DNA of 64,000 nucleotides from Nocardioides insulae DSM 17944 (GCF_000422825.1 NZ_KE383929.1:186001-250000), one strand, 5' to 3'. Shown: positions 33,557 through 43,759, counted from the stretch's first letter. Notes: generated by a model from the letters alone, not told the origin. Made by a program: numbers and translations.

Positions 33557-34158
33557 TCAAGGTCCTGCTCGCCGACGATCAGGCGCTGGTGCGCGGCGCG
33601 CTGGCGGCGCTGCTGCGCCTCGAACCCGACCTGGATGTCGTGGCCGAGGTAGGGCGCGGCGACGAGGTGGTCGAGGCCGCCCGCGCCAGTGGCGCCCAGA
33701 TCTGTCTGCTCGACATCGAGATGCCCGGCGCCGATGGCATCGAAGTGGTCGCGGCCCTGCGGGAGGAGCTGCCGCAGACCCGTTCGATCATGGTCACCAC
33801 CTTCGGGCGTCCCGGCTACCTGCGCCGCGCGCTCGAGGCAGGGGCGTCGGGCTTCGTGGTCAAGGACACCCCCGCGACCGAGCTCGCCGACGCCGTACGC
33901 CGGGTGCACGACGGCCTGCGCGTGGTCGACCCGGCCCTCGCGACCGACTCACTGGTCTCCGGGGCGAACCCGCTCAGCACGCGAGAGCAGCAGATCCTGC
34001 GGGAGGCGCTGGACGGCTCGCCCGTCGCCGCCATCGCGGGACGGGTCCATCTCTCCCCCGGCACCGTGCGCAACCACCTCTCGGCCGCGATCGGCAAGAC
34101 GGCCACGTCCAACCGGACCGAGGCCGCCCGCACCGCCCAGGAGCGCGGCTGGCTCTGA
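33553..34158 (+). CDS. Response regulator, NarL/LuxR family
   Basis: A 201-residue regulator. The receiver domain shows the acidic pair (LADDQ), the phospho-acceptor aspartate in LLDIEMPGADG and the conserved lysine in FVVKDTPATEL. The C-terminal LuxR-type helix-turn-helix is LSTREQQILREAL and HLSPGTVRNHLS. It is the partner of the kinase directly upstream and the likely controller of the ABC genes. GTG start in a GTGA overlap. Confidence 0.92.
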   Translation: MIKVLLADDQALVRGALAALLRLEPDLDVVAEVGRGDEVVEAARASGAQICLLDIEMPGADGIEVVAALREELPQTRSIMVTTFGRPGYLRRALEAGASGFVVKDTPATELADAVRRVHDGLRVVDPALATDSLVSGANPLSTREQQILREALDGSPVAAIAGRVHLSPGTVRNHLSAAIGKTATSNRTEAARTAQERGWL

Positions 34159-34188
34159 TCCCCCGATCACCCGCGGGAGTCCCGTAGC

Positions 34189-34204
34189 TGGTGGGTCTCC
34201 ACCA
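34189..34204. terminator. Short hairpin between response regulator and prcA
   Basis: TGGTGG, loop GTCT, CCACCA, between two convergent genes. A weak 6-bp stem, so only a tentative terminator. Confidence 0.3.
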
Positions 34205-34230
34205 TCCACGCCGACCCCGCGGCCGGCGGA

Positions 34231-35010
34231 TCACCCGGGCGGAGCGACCGGGGGTTCGTCCTTCGAGGATCCCTCGATCGGCTCGGCCGCCGATGCGTCC
34301 GGCTCACCGAGCAACGTCTCGAGCCGGCTCGGCTTGATCCGGGAGAACTTCCGGGGCTGCGTGCGGGTGCGGTCGAGCACCGCCACCTCGAGGTCTCCGG
34401 ACGGGATCACCCGATCGGAGCCCTGGGTGCCGTTGCCCGAGTGACCGAGCGCGGCCACCGCCAAGCGCAGCGCCTCCTGGAGCGGGAGACCATCGGAGTA
34501 ATGCTCCTTGAGGTAGTCGGCCACGACATCCGCGGCACCGCCCATGACGGCGTAACCGTGCTCGTCGGCGACCTGACCGTCGTAGGTGAGGCGGTAGAGC
34601 TGGTCCTCGGCCGGAGCATCGCCGATCTCGGCGACGAAGATCTCCACCTCATAGGGCTTCTCGCCCCCGGAGGAGAAGATCGTGCCGAGGGTCTGGGCGT
34701 AGGCGTTGGCGAGCCCGCGCCCTGTCACATCACGCCGGTCATAGGCGTAGCCGCGCATGTCGGCCAGCCGGACCCCCGCGATCCGGAGGTTCTCGAACTC
34801 GTTGTAGCGGCCCACCGCCGCGAACGCGATCCGGTCGTAGATCTCGGAGACCTTGTGCAGCGCCTGGGAGGGATTCTCAGACACGAACAGCAGCCCGTCG
34901 GCGTACTGCAGACCCACGACCGAGCGGCCCCGGGAGATGCCCTTGCGGGCGAAGTCGGCCCGGTCCTTCATCAACTGCTCGGGCGAGACGTAACCGAAGC
35001 CCATGCTCAT
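34231..35010 (-). CDS. prcA: Proteasome alpha subunit
   Basis: A 259-residue Ntn-fold alpha subunit with the usual N-terminal gating segment ([22 protein letters not shown] in part), then [19 protein letters not shown] and [19 protein letters not shown]. It forms the outer rings of the 20S core, which dock the ARC ATPase. The C-terminal 40 residues are charged and Pro-rich. ATG overlaps the prcB stop codon, so the two subunits are made in step. Confidence 0.95.
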   Translation of the reverse strand: MSMGFGYVSPEQLMKDRADFARKGISRGRSVVGLQYADGLLFVSENPSQALHKVSEIYDRIAFAAVGRYNEFENLRIAGVRLADMRGYAYDRRDVTGRGLANAYAQTLGTIFSSGGEKPYEVEIFVAEIGDAPAEDQLYRLTYDGQVADEHGYAVMGGAADVVADYLKEHYSDGLPLQEALRLAVAALGHSGNGTQGSDRVIPSGDLEVAVLDRTRTQPRKFSRIKPSRLETLLGEPDASAAEPIEGSSKDEPPVAPPG

Positions 35011-35864
35011 CGGGGACCCCCCTCGCTCGTGGGACGCTCCAGCGGAGCATAGGGACCGTCGGGACGCACCATCCGGCCGGCCACGACCCGGTCGGCGATC
35101 GCCGCCACGTCGTCCTGCGGCATCCGGTGACCGCCGTCGGCGGTGATCACGTGCACGACCGGGAAGATCCGACGGGTGAGGTCGGGCCCTCCGGTCGCGG
35201 AGTCGTCATCCGCGGCGTCGTAGAGCGCCTGCACCACCACCGCGACCGCGCCCTCCTCGTCGAGGTCTTCGCGATAGAGCTTCTTCAGTGCCCCACGGGC
35301 GAACAGGGAGCCCGAGCCGACCGAGTGGAACGCGGTCTCCTCATAGCGTCCGCCGGTCGCGTCGTAGCTGAAGATCCGGCCCTGGTCGGCGTCCAGGTCG
35401 TAGCCCGCGAACAGAGGTACGACGGCCAGCCCTTGCATCGCCATCGCGAGGTTGCCCCGGATCAGCGCGGAGAGTCGATTGGCCTTGCCCTCGGTGGAGA
35501 GCGTGGTGCCCTCGATCTTCTCGTAGTGCTCCAGTTCGGTCTGGAACAGCCGCACCATCTCGACCGCCAGCCCCGCCGAGCCGGCGATGCCGACACAGGA
35601 GTACTCATCGGCCGGGAAGACCTTCTCGATGTCGCGCTGGGCGATGATGTTGCCCATCGTCGCCCGCCGGTCGCCGGCCATCAGGACCCCGCCCGGGAAG
35701 GTGACCGCGACGATCGTGGTGCCGTGCGGGGCGAGCTCGACCCCGTCCCCGTGCCCGCTCAACCGGGGACCGGGCAGTAGGTCGGGTGACTGGCTGTTGA
35801 GGAAATCGGCGAAGGACGACGTGCCCGGAGCGAGGAAGGAGGCAGGCAGGCGCGCGTCGTTCAT
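35007..35864 (-). CDS. prcB: Proteasome beta subunit
   Basis: A 285-residue precursor. A propeptide of 48 residues ends in APHG, and the catalytic threonine is Thr49 in [11 protein letters not shown], exposed by self-cleavage. Further motifs are [14 protein letters not shown] (catalytic Asp/Lys area of the fold) and [19 protein letters not shown]. It forms the inner proteolytic rings. It follows pup by 49 bp. Confidence 0.95.
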   Translation of the reverse strand: MNDARLPASFLAPGTSSFADFLNSQSPDLLPGPRLSGHGDGVELAPHGTTIVAVTFPGGVLMAGDRRATMGNIIAQRDIEKVFPADEYSCVGIAGSAGLAVEMVRLFQTELEHYEKIEGTTLSTEGKANRLSALIRGNLAMAMQGLAVVPLFAGYDLDADQGRIFSYDATGGRYEETAFHSVGSGSLFARGALKKLYREDLDEEGAVAVVVQALYDAADDDSATGGPDLTRRIFPVVHVITADGGHRMPQDDVAAIADRVVAGRMVRPDGPYAPLERPTSEGGPR

Positions 35865-35913
35865 GCGCGGCCCCGCTCGGGGGCGTGCTCACGCGAGGCG
35901 CCGACCGCCGCCA

Positions 35914-36111
35914 TCACTGCCCGCCCTTCTGGATGAAGGACTTCACGAAGTCCTCCGCGTTCGTCTCGAGGACGTCGTCGATCTCGTCGAGGATGTCGTC
36001 CACATCGGCGTCGAGCGACTCCTTGCGCTCGGCGACATCGGTCTCCGGGGTCTCCTCTACCGACTCGTCGGACTCCGACGAGCGGCGGGGCTGCTTCTGC
36101 TCCTGTGCCAT
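35914..36111 (-). CDS. pup: Prokaryotic ubiquitin-like protein Pup
   Basis: A 65-residue, mostly acidic and disordered protein with the binding helix [14 protein letters not shown] and the C-terminal [11 protein letters not shown]. The last residue is glutamine, so Dop must deamidate it before PafA can attach it. A TAGGTT hexamer 6 nt upstream of the ATG includes the stop codon of dop, so pup has its own promoter inside the end of the upstream gene. Confidence 0.96.
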   Translation of the reverse strand: MAQEQKQPRRSSESDESVEETPETDVAERKESLDADVDDILDEIDDVLETNAEDFVKSFIQKGGQ

Positions 36112-36117
36112 GGCTTC

Positions 36118-36123
36118 AACCTA
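36118..36123 (-). promoter_or_regulatory. -10 hexamer TAGGTT, leaderless promoter of pup
   Basis: Reverse-strand TAGGTT, 6 nt before the pup ATG at 36111; the first three bases (TAG) are the dop stop codon. Confidence 0.5.
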
Positions 36124-37635
36124 TCCATTCGAGGTCAGCGCTGCGACGAGCGCCGAGGCGGTGTCGCAACGGTCGATCAAGTCGCCGACGTGGGCCTTGG
36201 TGCCGCGCAACGGATCCATCGTCGGCACCCGCTGCAGCGATTCCCGCCCGGGGAGGTCGAAGATCACCGAATCCCAGGATGCCGCCGCCACTTCGGCGGG
36301 ATACCGCTCCAGGCAGGTGCCGCGGAAGTAGGCGCGCGTGTCCGCGGGTGGCTCGTGCATGGCCCTTTCCACGGCTTCGTCGTCGAGGAGGCGTTCGATC
36401 CGACCGGCCCGGACGAGCCGGTGGTAGAGCCCCTTCTCCGGGCGCAGGTCGGCGTACTGCAGGTCGATGAGGTGCAGCTTGGCGTCGTCCCAGTCCAGAC
36501 CGTCACGATCGCGGTACTGCTGGAGCAGCTTCAGCTTCGCGACCCAGTCCAACTCGCCGGCGCACTGCATCGGATCGGTCTCCAGGCGGGTCAGGACCGA
36601 CTCCCACCGGTCCAGGACGTCGACCGTCTGGGCGTCGGCGTCGGTGCCGTAGCGGTCCTCGACGTACTTGCGAGCCAGCTCGAGGTACTCCATCTGGAGC
36701 TGGACGCCGGTGAGCCGGCGGCCGTCCTTGAGCGTGATCAACGTCTGCAGGCCGGGGTCGTGGGAGACGGCCCGCAGCGCCGCCACCGGACCGTCGACGG
36801 CCAGGTCACGGGTCAGGAACCGCGCCTCGATCATGGCCAGCACCAGCGAGGTGGTGCCGACCTTGAGGTACGTCGAGACCTCGGCGAGGTTGGCGTCGCC
36901 CAGGATGACGTGCAGCCGGCGGTAGGTCTCCGGATCCGCGTGCGGCTCGTCGCGAGTGTTGATGATCGGACGCTTCAAGGTGGTCTCCAGACCGACCTCG
37001 ACCTCGAAGAAGTCCGCCCGCTGGCTGAGCTGGAACCCGTTCGCGCGGCCGTCCTGGCCGATCCCGACCCGGCCGGCGCCGGTGACGACCTGACGACTCA
37101 CGAAGAACGGGGTCAGGTGCTGGACGATCTCCCCGAACGGGGTGGAACGACGCATCAGGTAGTTCTCGTGAGCACCGTAGGAGGCACCCTTGTTGTCGGT
37201 GTTGTTCTTGTAGAGCACGATGCCGGGCGCCTGGGGCAGCGCCCGGGCGAGCCGGGCCGCGTCCAGCATCACCTGCTCGCCGGCCTTGTCGAAACGCACC
37301 ACGTCGAGCGGACTGGTCACCTCGGGCGTGGAGAACTCCGGGTGGGCGTGGTCGACGTAGAGCCGCGCGCCGTTGGTGAGGATGACGTTGGCCAGGCCGA
37401 GATCCTCATCGGTGAGCTGGGTGGGGTCGGCGACCTGACGCGACATGTCGAACCCGCGCGCATCACGCAGCGGCGACTCCTCCTCGAAGTCCCACCGAGC
37501 CCGCCGCTCGGTCAGCGTCGCCGAGGCGTAGGCGTTGACGACCTGGGAGGAGGCCACCATCGGATTGGCCGTGGGCTGCCCCTGGACCGAGATGCCGTAC
37601 TCGACCTCGGTGCCCATCACCCGTCGTACGCTCAT
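36121..37635 (-). CDS. dop: Pup deamidase/depupylase Dop
   Basis: A 504-residue paralogue of PafA. The nucleotide-site start is [13 protein letters not shown], with an insertion just after it ([18 protein letters not shown] in part) that corresponds to the Dop loop. Later motifs are [18 protein letters not shown] and [20 protein letters not shown]. It converts the C-terminal Gln of Pup to Glu and also removes Pup from targets. TAGGCT 6 nt before the ATG suggests a leaderless mRNA. Confidence 0.95.
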   Translation of the reverse strand: MSVRRVMGTEVEYGISVQGQPTANPMVASSQVVNAYASATLTERRARWDFEEESPLRDARGFDMSRQVADPTQLTDEDLGLANVILTNGARLYVDHAHPEFSTPEVTSPLDVVRFDKAGEQVMLDAARLARALPQAPGIVLYKNNTDNKGASYGAHENYLMRRSTPFGEIVQHLTPFFVSRQVVTGAGRVGIGQDGRANGFQLSQRADFFEVEVGLETTLKRPIINTRDEPHADPETYRRLHVILGDANLAEVSTYLKVGTTSLVLAMIEARFLTRDLAVDGPVAALRAVSHDPGLQTLITLKDGRRLTGVQLQMEYLELARKYVEDRYGTDADAQTVDVLDRWESVLTRLETDPMQCAGELDWVAKLKLLQQYRDRDGLDWDDAKLHLIDLQYADLRPEKGLYHRLVRAGRIERLLDDEAVERAMHEPPADTRAYFRGTCLERYPAEVAAASWDSVIFDLPGRESLQRVPTMDPLRGTKAHVGDLIDRCDTASALVAALTSNG

Positions 37636-37641
37636 GTGTTG

Positions 37642-37647
37642 AGCCTA
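37642..37647 (-). promoter_or_regulatory. -10 hexamer TAGGCT, leaderless promoter of dop
   Basis: Reverse-strand TAGGCT, 6 nt before the dop ATG at 37635. Confidence 0.5.
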
Positions 37648-37777
37648 GACGCAGGGTGCGCGACCGAGACAGCGCGAAACCCCGCGGCACGCCACCGGCT
37701 TGGACAGGCTCGGCCGAGGGCGCGGATCCGTGGATCGACGTCGGCCGAGCCCGTCGGGGCCCGGTGTGGGTGCGGGG

Positions 37778-39559
37778 TCAGAGGTACTGCCCGGTGTTGG
37801 CGACCTGCTCGATGGAGCGACCCGGCTCGGTGCCCTGCTTGCCGGTGATCAGAGTGCGGATGAACACGATCCGCTCCCCCTTCTTGCCGGAGATGCGGGC
37901 CCAGTCGTCGGGGTTGGTGGTGTTGGGGAGGTCCTCGTTCTCCTTGAACTCGTCGACGCAGGCCTGGAGCAGGTGCCCGACCCGCAGGCCCTTGTGCGCC
38001 TCGTCGAGACCAGAGTCGAGGAACGCCTTGATCGCCATCTTCTTGGCCCGGTCCACGATGTTCTGGATCATCGCCCCGGAGTTGAAGTCCTTGAAGTAGA
38101 GGACCTCCTTGTCGCCGTTGGCGTAGGTGACCTCCAGGAACCGGTTCTCCTCGGACTCGGTGTACATCCGCTCGACGGTCGCCCGGATCATCGCGTCCAC
38201 GGCCGCCTGCGGGTTGCCACCGAACTCACCGACGTCGTGCGGGTGCAGCGGCAGGTCGATGGTGAGGTACTTGCTGAAGATGTCGCGGGCGGACTCGGCG
38301 TCGGGGCGCTCGATCTTGATCTTCACGTCGAGTCGGCCGGGCCGCAGGATCGCCGGGTCGATCATGTCCTCCCGGTTGGAGGCGCCGATGACCAGCACGT
38401 TCTCGAGCAGCTCCACGCCGTCGATCTCGCTGAGCAGCTGCGGCACGATGGTGTTCTCGACATCGGAGGAGACGCCGCTGCCGCGGGTGCGGAACAAGGA
38501 GTCCATCTCGTCGAAGAACACGATCACCGGGGTGCCCGAGGACGCCTTCTCACGGGCCCGCTGGAAGACCAGCCGGATGTGCCGCTCGGTCTCGCCGACG
38601 TACTTGTTGAGCAGCTCGGGGCCCTTGATGTTGAGGAAGTAGGACTTGGCCTCCACTCCCCCGGAGCTGCGTTGGGCGACCTTCTTGGCCAACGAGTTGG
38701 CCACCGCCTTGGCGATCAGTGTCTTGCCGCAACCCGGCGGACCGTAGAGCAAGACACCCTTGGGCGGCTTGAGCTGGTGCTCCCGGAACAGGTCGGGATA
38801 CAGGTAGGGCAGCTCGACGGCGTCCTGGATCATCTCGATCTGACCGGCCAGACCGCCGATGGACTCGTAGGCGATGTCGGGCACCTCTTCGAGGACGAGC
38901 TCCTCGACCTCCGACTTCGGCACCTTCTCATAGACATGCCCCGAGCGCGGCTCGAGCAGCAGGGAGTCACCGGCGCGGATGGTCTCGCCGCGCAGCGGCG
39001 CCGCCAGGCGCACGACGCGCTCCTCGTCGGCGTTCGCGATCACCAGGGCCCGCTCGCCGTCGGCGAGCAGCTCCTTGAACATGACCACCTCGCCGAGCTG
39101 CTCGAAGGCGAACGCGTCCACGACGTTGAGCGCCTCGTTGAGCAGAACCTCCTGACCGCGCACCAGGGAGTCGATCTCGATGTTCGGCGAGACGTTGACC
39201 CGAAGCTTGCGGCCTCCGGTGAAGACGTCGATCGTGCCGTCCTCGTGAGCCTCCAGGAAGGTGCCGAACCCCGCCGGCGGCTCCGCCAGCCGGTCGACCT
39301 CCTCCTTGAGCTTGGTGATCTGGTCACGGGCATCGCGGAGCGTCTCTGCGAGCCGCTCGTTCTGCGCCGTCACGGCCGCCAGCGAGCGCTGGGTCTCGGC
39401 GAGCCGGAGCTCGAGCCCACGCGTCTCCTGCCCCACGACGCCCTCGGCGCGCTCCAGCAGGCGACGACGGAGATCATCGATCTCCGCCTCGAGCAGACGG
39501 ACGTGACTGGCGATCTCCTCGGGACTCCGCCCACCACCGGAAAAATCGGACTGCGACAT
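37778..39559 (-). CDS. arc: Proteasome-associated ATPase ARC/Mpa
   Basis: A 593-residue AAA ATPase. The N-terminal coiled coil (about residues 15-95) captures Pup, two OB-type beta domains follow, and the AAA domain has Walker A GPPGCGKT, Walker [13 protein letters not shown] and a sensor region [14 protein letters not shown]. The C-terminus ends GQYL, the penultimate-tyrosine motif that opens the PrcA gate. ATG 39559 follows AGGAGGT by 7 nt. An upstream GTG overlaps that site and is discounted. Confidence 0.95.
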   Translation of the reverse strand: MSQSDFSGGGRSPEEIASHVRLLEAEIDDLRRRLLERAEGVVGQETRGLELRLAETQRSLAAVTAQNERLAETLRDARDQITKLKEEVDRLAEPPAGFGTFLEAHEDGTIDVFTGGRKLRVNVSPNIEIDSLVRGQEVLLNEALNVVDAFAFEQLGEVVMFKELLADGERALVIANADEERVVRLAAPLRGETIRAGDSLLLEPRSGHVYEKVPKSEVEELVLEEVPDIAYESIGGLAGQIEMIQDAVELPYLYPDLFREHQLKPPKGVLLYGPPGCGKTLIAKAVANSLAKKVAQRSSGGVEAKSYFLNIKGPELLNKYVGETERHIRLVFQRAREKASSGTPVIVFFDEMDSLFRTRGSGVSSDVENTIVPQLLSEIDGVELLENVLVIGASNREDMIDPAILRPGRLDVKIKIERPDAESARDIFSKYLTIDLPLHPHDVGEFGGNPQAAVDAMIRATVERMYTESEENRFLEVTYANGDKEVLYFKDFNSGAMIQNIVDRAKKMAIKAFLDSGLDEAHKGLRVGHLLQACVDEFKENEDLPNTTNPDDWARISGKKGERIVFIRTLITGKQGTEPGRSIEQVANTGQYL

Positions 39560-39708
39560 GCGCGTCACCTCCTGTGCCAGTGACCCTACCCATGAAACGG
39601 AGGGGCGGAAGGGGAGATCGCGCGGCGATTGTCACGATTTGGACGCGAAACGCACGGTGGCGGGGCCGCACCCGTCCTCGCGGCGCAGGTGCAGGTCCCT
39701 CGACCGAT

Positions 39709-40689
39709 CTACTCGGTCGGGTCGGCGGGTACGCCGTCCGGGCGGGGCCCGGTGTAGTCCGGCCCGTAGGCGCCGGGGGCGGGACGACGGGTCTTGCGCG
39801 GCGCGCGTGCGCCCGGGGCGAGCCGGCGGGCGGTGACCAGGAAGGCGGTGTGGCCGATCATCTTGTGGCCCGGCCGGACGGCGAGTCCTTCCACATGCCA
39901 ATCACGGACCAGGGACTCCCAGGCCTGCGGCTCGGTGAACCCGCCGTGCGCGCGAACCGTCTCGACGTACCTGGACAGCTGGGTGGTGGTGGCGACGTAG
40001 GCGCACAGGATCCCGCCCGGGAGCAGCGCACTCGCCGCCGCGTCGACACACTCCCACGGCGCGAGCATGTCCAGGATGACCCGGTCGCAGCGCCGCCCGG
40101 AGGCAGGCAACTCCTCCTGCAGATCGCCCAGGTTGAGCTCCCACGACGGGTGGGACTCGCCCTCGGGCACACCGAAGAACTGCCGGACGTTGCGCGTGGC
40201 GACCTCGGCGAACTCCTCGCGGCGCTCGAAGGAGGTGACCCGGCCGTAGGGTCCCACGGCGCGCAGCAGCGAACAGGTCAACGCACCGGAGCCGACACCG
40301 GCCTCGACCACGTGGGCACCGGGGAAGATGTCGGCCTGCGCGACGATCTGGGCGGCGTCCTTGGGGTAGACGACAGCAGCCCCGCGCGGCATGGAGACGA
40401 CGAACTCGGAGAGCAGCGGCCGGAACACGAGGTACTCGCCCCCGGCAGAGGAAACGACGGTGAACCCCTCCTCGCGACCGATCAGCTCGTCGTGGTCGAG
40501 GTGTCCCTTGTTGGAGAAGAACCGCTTGCCGGGCACCAGTTCGAAGTTGTGCTTGCGTCCCTTCTGGTCCACCAGGCGCACCCATTCACCCGCACGGAGC
40601 GGGCCGCGGTGCACGCCCGACCAGGCTTCCGCCGGCACATCGGTCACGTCGCTCGCGGTCTCGGGCTGCGGGGTTCGCTCATCGGACAC
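39709..40689 (-). CDS. trmI: tRNA (adenine-N1)-methyltransferase TrmI
   Basis: A 326-residue SAM-dependent enzyme of the Rv2118c type, which makes m1A58 in tRNA. It has a small N-terminal beta domain (GEWVRLVDQKGRKHNFEL) and a Rossmann domain with VVEAGVGSGALTCSLLRAVG and a DMLAPWE active-site strand. The C-terminal 45 residues are basic and Pro-rich. The GTG start at 40689 has TAATCT 8 nt upstream. Location next to arc is as in mycobacteria. Confidence 0.92.
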   Translation of the reverse strand: MSDERTPQPETASDVTDVPAEAWSGVHRGPLRAGEWVRLVDQKGRKHNFELVPGKRFFSNKGHLDHDELIGREEGFTVVSSAGGEYLVFRPLLSEFVVSMPRGAAVVYPKDAAQIVAQADIFPGAHVVEAGVGSGALTCSLLRAVGPYGRVTSFERREEFAEVATRNVRQFFGVPEGESHPSWELNLGDLQEELPASGRRCDRVILDMLAPWECVDAAASALLPGGILCAYVATTTQLSRYVETVRAHGGFTEPQAWESLVRDWHVEGLAVRPGHKMIGHTAFLVTARRLAPGARAPRKTRRPAPGAYGPDYTGPRPDGVPADPTE

Positions 40690-40760
40690 AGCGGTCCAGA
40701 TTAGTGCGCCCGTGACCCGATCGCCGCATTGCGGAGCAGCATCAGGGATGGACGGTCCGC

Positions 40761-41915
40761 TCAGCGCCCTGCGGCGCGGTAGGCCGCGTCGACGTCGGCG
40801 GTGACCAGAACGCCGGCCACCGCACCGTCCTCCTCGACCAGGAGGTACTCCTCGGCCGGGGTGCGGGTGAGCGCGACGATCAGGGCCTCCCCGCTGAGCG
40901 AGACAGGCAGGGCGAGGCCGCGCTCGAGGGTGCGCGCCACCGAGGCGGTGGCGACCCAGGGGCGGCGGTCCTCGGGGGTCGCCTGGACCGCGGACTCGTT
41001 GACCAGTCCCACCGGTCGTCCGTCGGTGGCGACCGTGACGATGCTGCCGGCGTGCGCCTCGTTCGCGCGGCGTACCGCCTCGGCCAGCGGAAGCTCGCCG
41101 GGCACCGCGAGCGTACGGCGGGCCAGCTGTCGCGCCTCCAGTTGTGGGAGCCGGGAGCGGAACCGGGCCGAAGCCATCGCCTGGGTCGCCCCGGTCCAGA
41201 GGAACACCGCCACGATCACGGCGAGGACGTAGTCGAAGAAGTCGGCCCGGACCCCGAGCAGCCACGGGAGTGCCGCCGGCCAGAGCAACGCCAGGACCGC
41301 GACCCCGCGGCCCACCCAGCCCGCCACGAGGGTGCCGCGGTGGGCGTCCCTGGTCAGTCCCCAGACGCCGGCCTTGAGGACCCTGCCGCCGTCGAGGGGC
41401 AGGCCCGGGATCAGGTTGAGCACACCCACGAAGAGGTTGGCGAGGACGAGGCCCTCCACGGCGACCTGCAGCAGGCCTTCGGGGGTCACGAACCACAGCC
41501 CCAGGGCGATCACGCCCACCCCGATCGAGGTGAGCGGACCCACGACGGCGATGAGGAACTCCTCCTTGGGCCGCCGTGCCTCGCCCTGCACCGCGGTGGC
41601 GCCGCCGAGGAAGTGCAAGGTGATCGTGCGGACGGGATAGCCGTAGTGCCTGGCCACGTAGGCGTGGGACACCTCGTGCAGGAGCACGGAGCCGTAGAGC
41701 ACCACGGCGAACGCGAGCCCGGCGACGTACTTCCAGATCCCGAGTCCGGGGGTGACCTCCTCCACCCTGGGGGAGACCAGCACCGCGATCAGGATGGCGA
41801 TGAGGAACCACGAGGAGGAGACCAGCACGTCGGCACCCGCGATGGACCCGATCCGGAAGGTGCCGGGCGGACGGCTGGACTGCTGGGCCTCCGGCGGAGG
41901 CGTGGTCTCGGGCAC
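40761..41915 (-). CDS. Site-2 protease family protein with C-terminal CBS region
   Basis: A 384-residue M50-type intramembrane metalloprotease. The zinc motif HEVSH lies in the second helix region (LLHEVSHAYVARHYG), and the third ligand is the aspartate of NLIPGLPLDGGRVL. About six membrane helices precede a C-terminal cytoplasmic part with two CBS-like units (residues about 255-380). Such proteins cleave membrane-bound anti-sigma or related factors; the substrate is not known here. TAGGCT 6 nt before the GTG. Confidence 0.9.
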   Translation of the reverse strand: MPETTPPPEAQQSSRPPGTFRIGSIAGADVLVSSSWFLIAILIAVLVSPRVEEVTPGLGIWKYVAGLAFAVVLYGSVLLHEVSHAYVARHYGYPVRTITLHFLGGATAVQGEARRPKEEFLIAVVGPLTSIGVGVIALGLWFVTPEGLLQVAVEGLVLANLFVGVLNLIPGLPLDGGRVLKAGVWGLTRDAHRGTLVAGWVGRGVAVLALLWPAALPWLLGVRADFFDYVLAVIVAVFLWTGATQAMASARFRSRLPQLEARQLARRTLAVPGELPLAEAVRRANEAHAGSIVTVATDGRPVGLVNESAVQATPEDRRPWVATASVARTLERGLALPVSLSGEALIVALTRTPAEEYLLVEEDGAVAGVLVTADVDAAYRAAGR

Positions 41916-41921
41916 CTTCCG

Positions 41922-41927
41922 AGCCTA
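41922..41927 (-). promoter_or_regulatory. -10 hexamer TAGGCT, leaderless promoter of the site-2 protease gene
   Basis: Reverse-strand TAGGCT, 6 nt before GTG 41915. Confidence 0.5.
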
Positions 41928-42005
41928 CCCAGGGCTGCCGACCCGTCCGGTGAGCCCCTCCGGACCCCGGCCTCGCAGCGGACCGGAACTGTCCGACCCC
42001 GACAC

Positions 42006-42011
42006 TAGGGT
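42006..42011 (+). promoter_or_regulatory. -10 hexamer TAGGGT, leaderless promoter of the RecB-like gene
   Basis: TAGGGT, 6 nt before ATG 42018. The divergent -10 of the site-2 protease gene lies 78 bp away. Confidence 0.5.
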
Positions 42012-42017
42012 GGTCCC

Positions 42018-43034
42018 ATGTCCACGATCTCCCCCTCCCCGGCCGAGCGGATCTCCACGCCGGTCGACGGGGTGGACGTGCTCGGCGCGCTCTCCCCCAG
42101 CAGGGCCGGCGATTTCCTCAGCTGTCCGCTGCTCTACCGCTTCCGCACCATCGACCGGCTGCCGGAGCCGACCTCCGTCGATGCCCTGCGCGGCACCCTG
42201 GTGCACAAGGTCCTGGAGGATCTCTTCGACCTCCCGGCCGGTGATCGCACGCCGGATCGCGCTGCGGCCATGGTCGAGCCGACCTGGGCCGCTCTGAGCG
42301 CGGCGGACCCGGCGTTGGAGGAGCTGTTCGGGGCGGAGGGCCCGGAGATCGCGGGGTGGCTCGGCTCCTGCCGCTCCTCGCTGGCTCGCTACTTCACCCT
42401 CGAGGATCCCCGGCGGCTCGAGCCGGCCGAGCGGGAGGCGTACGTCGAGACGGTGCTCGACAGCAGGCTTCTCCTGCGCGGGTTCATCGACCGGCTCGAC
42501 GTCTCCCCCGACGGACTCCTCCGGGTCGTCGACTACAAGACCTCCCGCTCCCCCAGCGAGCGGTTCGAGGCGAAGGCGCTGTTCCAGCTGCGGGTCTACG
42601 CACTGATCCTGTGGCGCACCCGGGGCGTCGTCCCCACGGTGCTGCAGCTGGTCTACCTCGGCAACGGCGAGATCATCAGCTACCGGCCCGACGTCGAGGA
42701 TCTCCTGGCCACCCAGCGCAAGGTCGAGGCGATCTGGGCGGCGATCAGGGTCGCGGAGGAGTCCGGGGACTGGCGCCCCAGCACCGGTCCGCTGTGCCGG
42801 TTCTGCGCCCACCGGGCGGTCTGCCCGGCGTACGGCGGCACGCCGCCGCCATTGCCTGTCCGTGAGGTGGAGGACCCCGGGACGATCGACCCCGGGTCAG
42901 TCCTCGGCGGCGAGCGCCCCCAGGTCGGCGGGACCGAGCGCGGTGAGGGTGTCACGGAAGACCCGGCCGGGGCCGGCGGGCACCGAGACGTGGTTCTCGA
43001 CGACGAGCACCCGGCACCCGGCCGCCTCGGCTGA
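42018..43034 (+). CDS. RecB family exonuclease (PD-(D/E)XK, Fe-S type)
   Basis: A 338-residue Cas4/AddB-like nuclease. Motifs are SPSRAGDFLSCPLLYRFR (first cluster cysteine), GTLVHKVLEDLF, GFIDRLDVS, VVDYKTS (catalytic Asp and Lys) and a C-terminal CRFCAHRAVCPAYGG with three more cysteines. The four cysteines probably hold a 4Fe-4S cluster. The family portion ends near 42880, but the frame runs on through about 45 residues antisense to the HAD gene before a stop at 43032. This tail looks like read-through into a convergent neighbour. Confidence 0.9.
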   Translation: MSTISPSPAERISTPVDGVDVLGALSPSRAGDFLSCPLLYRFRTIDRLPEPTSVDALRGTLVHKVLEDLFDLPAGDRTPDRAAAMVEPTWAALSAADPALEELFGAEGPEIAGWLGSCRSSLARYFTLEDPRRLEPAEREAYVETVLDSRLLLRGFIDRLDVSPDGLLRVVDYKTSRSPSERFEAKALFQLRVYALILWRTRGVVPTVLQLVYLGNGEIISYRPDVEDLLATQRKVEAIWAAIRVAEESGDWRPSTGPLCRFCAHRAVCPAYGGTPPPLPVREVEDPGTIDPGSVLGGERPQVGGTERGEGVTEDPAGAGGHRDVVLDDEHPAPGRLG

Positions 43035-43553
43035 GGCGGCACCGGTGCCCGAGTCCTCGATGGCGACGCACTCGGTCGGGGCCAGCCCCAGCGCGGCGGC
43101 ACCGGCCAGATACGGCTCCGGGTGGGGCTTGCCCCGGCTGACCTGGTCGCCGGTGACGACCGCGGCGAAGGTCCCGGGTGGGAGAGCGGCCAGCACCGGG
43201 GCCACGAAGCGCTGCCACGACATCGTCACCAGTGCGCACGGCACGCCCGCCTGCTGCAGCTCCGCGAGCAGCTCGCGGGCCCCCGGGCGCCACGGCACGT
43301 GCTCCTCGATCCGAGCCACCACGCCGTCGAGGAGTTCCTCGACGACCTGTTCCGGCGTGCGCTCCAGGCTCATCCGTGCGATCAGGTAGCGCGCCGAGTC
43401 GAGCAGGTCGCTTCCGACCAAATGCAGGGCGTCCTGGTGCGACCAGGTGGCGCCGTACTTGTGCGCCATCGCGAACTCGGTCTCGATCCAGAAGGGCTCG
43501 GTATCGACCAGAGTGCCGTCCATGTCCCACAGGACACCGGCGGGGAGACGCAC
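42897..43553 (-). CDS. HAD family hydrolase (phosphatase/phosphoglucomutase-like)
   Basis: A 218-residue HAD protein with motif I DMDGTLVDTEPFW, motif II TMSWQRF, motif III lysine in RGKPHPEPYL and motif IV IEDSGTGAASAEAAG, and a helical cap of the beta-phosphoglucomutase type. Substrate unknown. The GTG at 43553 lies directly after a GGGCGAGGGA stretch; an in-frame ATG at 43676 would add 41 residues of non-family sequence. Its last 138 bp overlap the RecB-like gene on the other strand. Confidence 0.85.
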   Translation of the reverse strand: MRLPAGVLWDMDGTLVDTEPFWIETEFAMAHKYGATWSHQDALHLVGSDLLDSARYLIARMSLERTPEQVVEELLDGVVARIEEHVPWRPGARELLAELQQAGVPCALVTMSWQRFVAPVLAALPPGTFAAVVTGDQVSRGKPHPEPYLAGAAALGLAPTECVAIEDSGTGAASAEAAGCRVLVVENHVSVPAGPGRVFRDTLTALGPADLGALAAED

Positions 43554-43759
43554 TCCCTCGCCCGCGGAACCTCCAGGCCGACGGGAATGTGCAGTGCTCA
43601 GAATGCCCTCCGGAAGCTCGACGCCGCCTGCGATGCGACCACTCAGCCTAGAACGCGGAGGCTCCGGGTCCACCATCAGCGGGGCGAACTCCACGCAACC
43701 CCAGCGTCGGGCGAGCGTGGGTGGTGCGAGGCGCCCAGGGACCAACGGCACGCGGGCCC

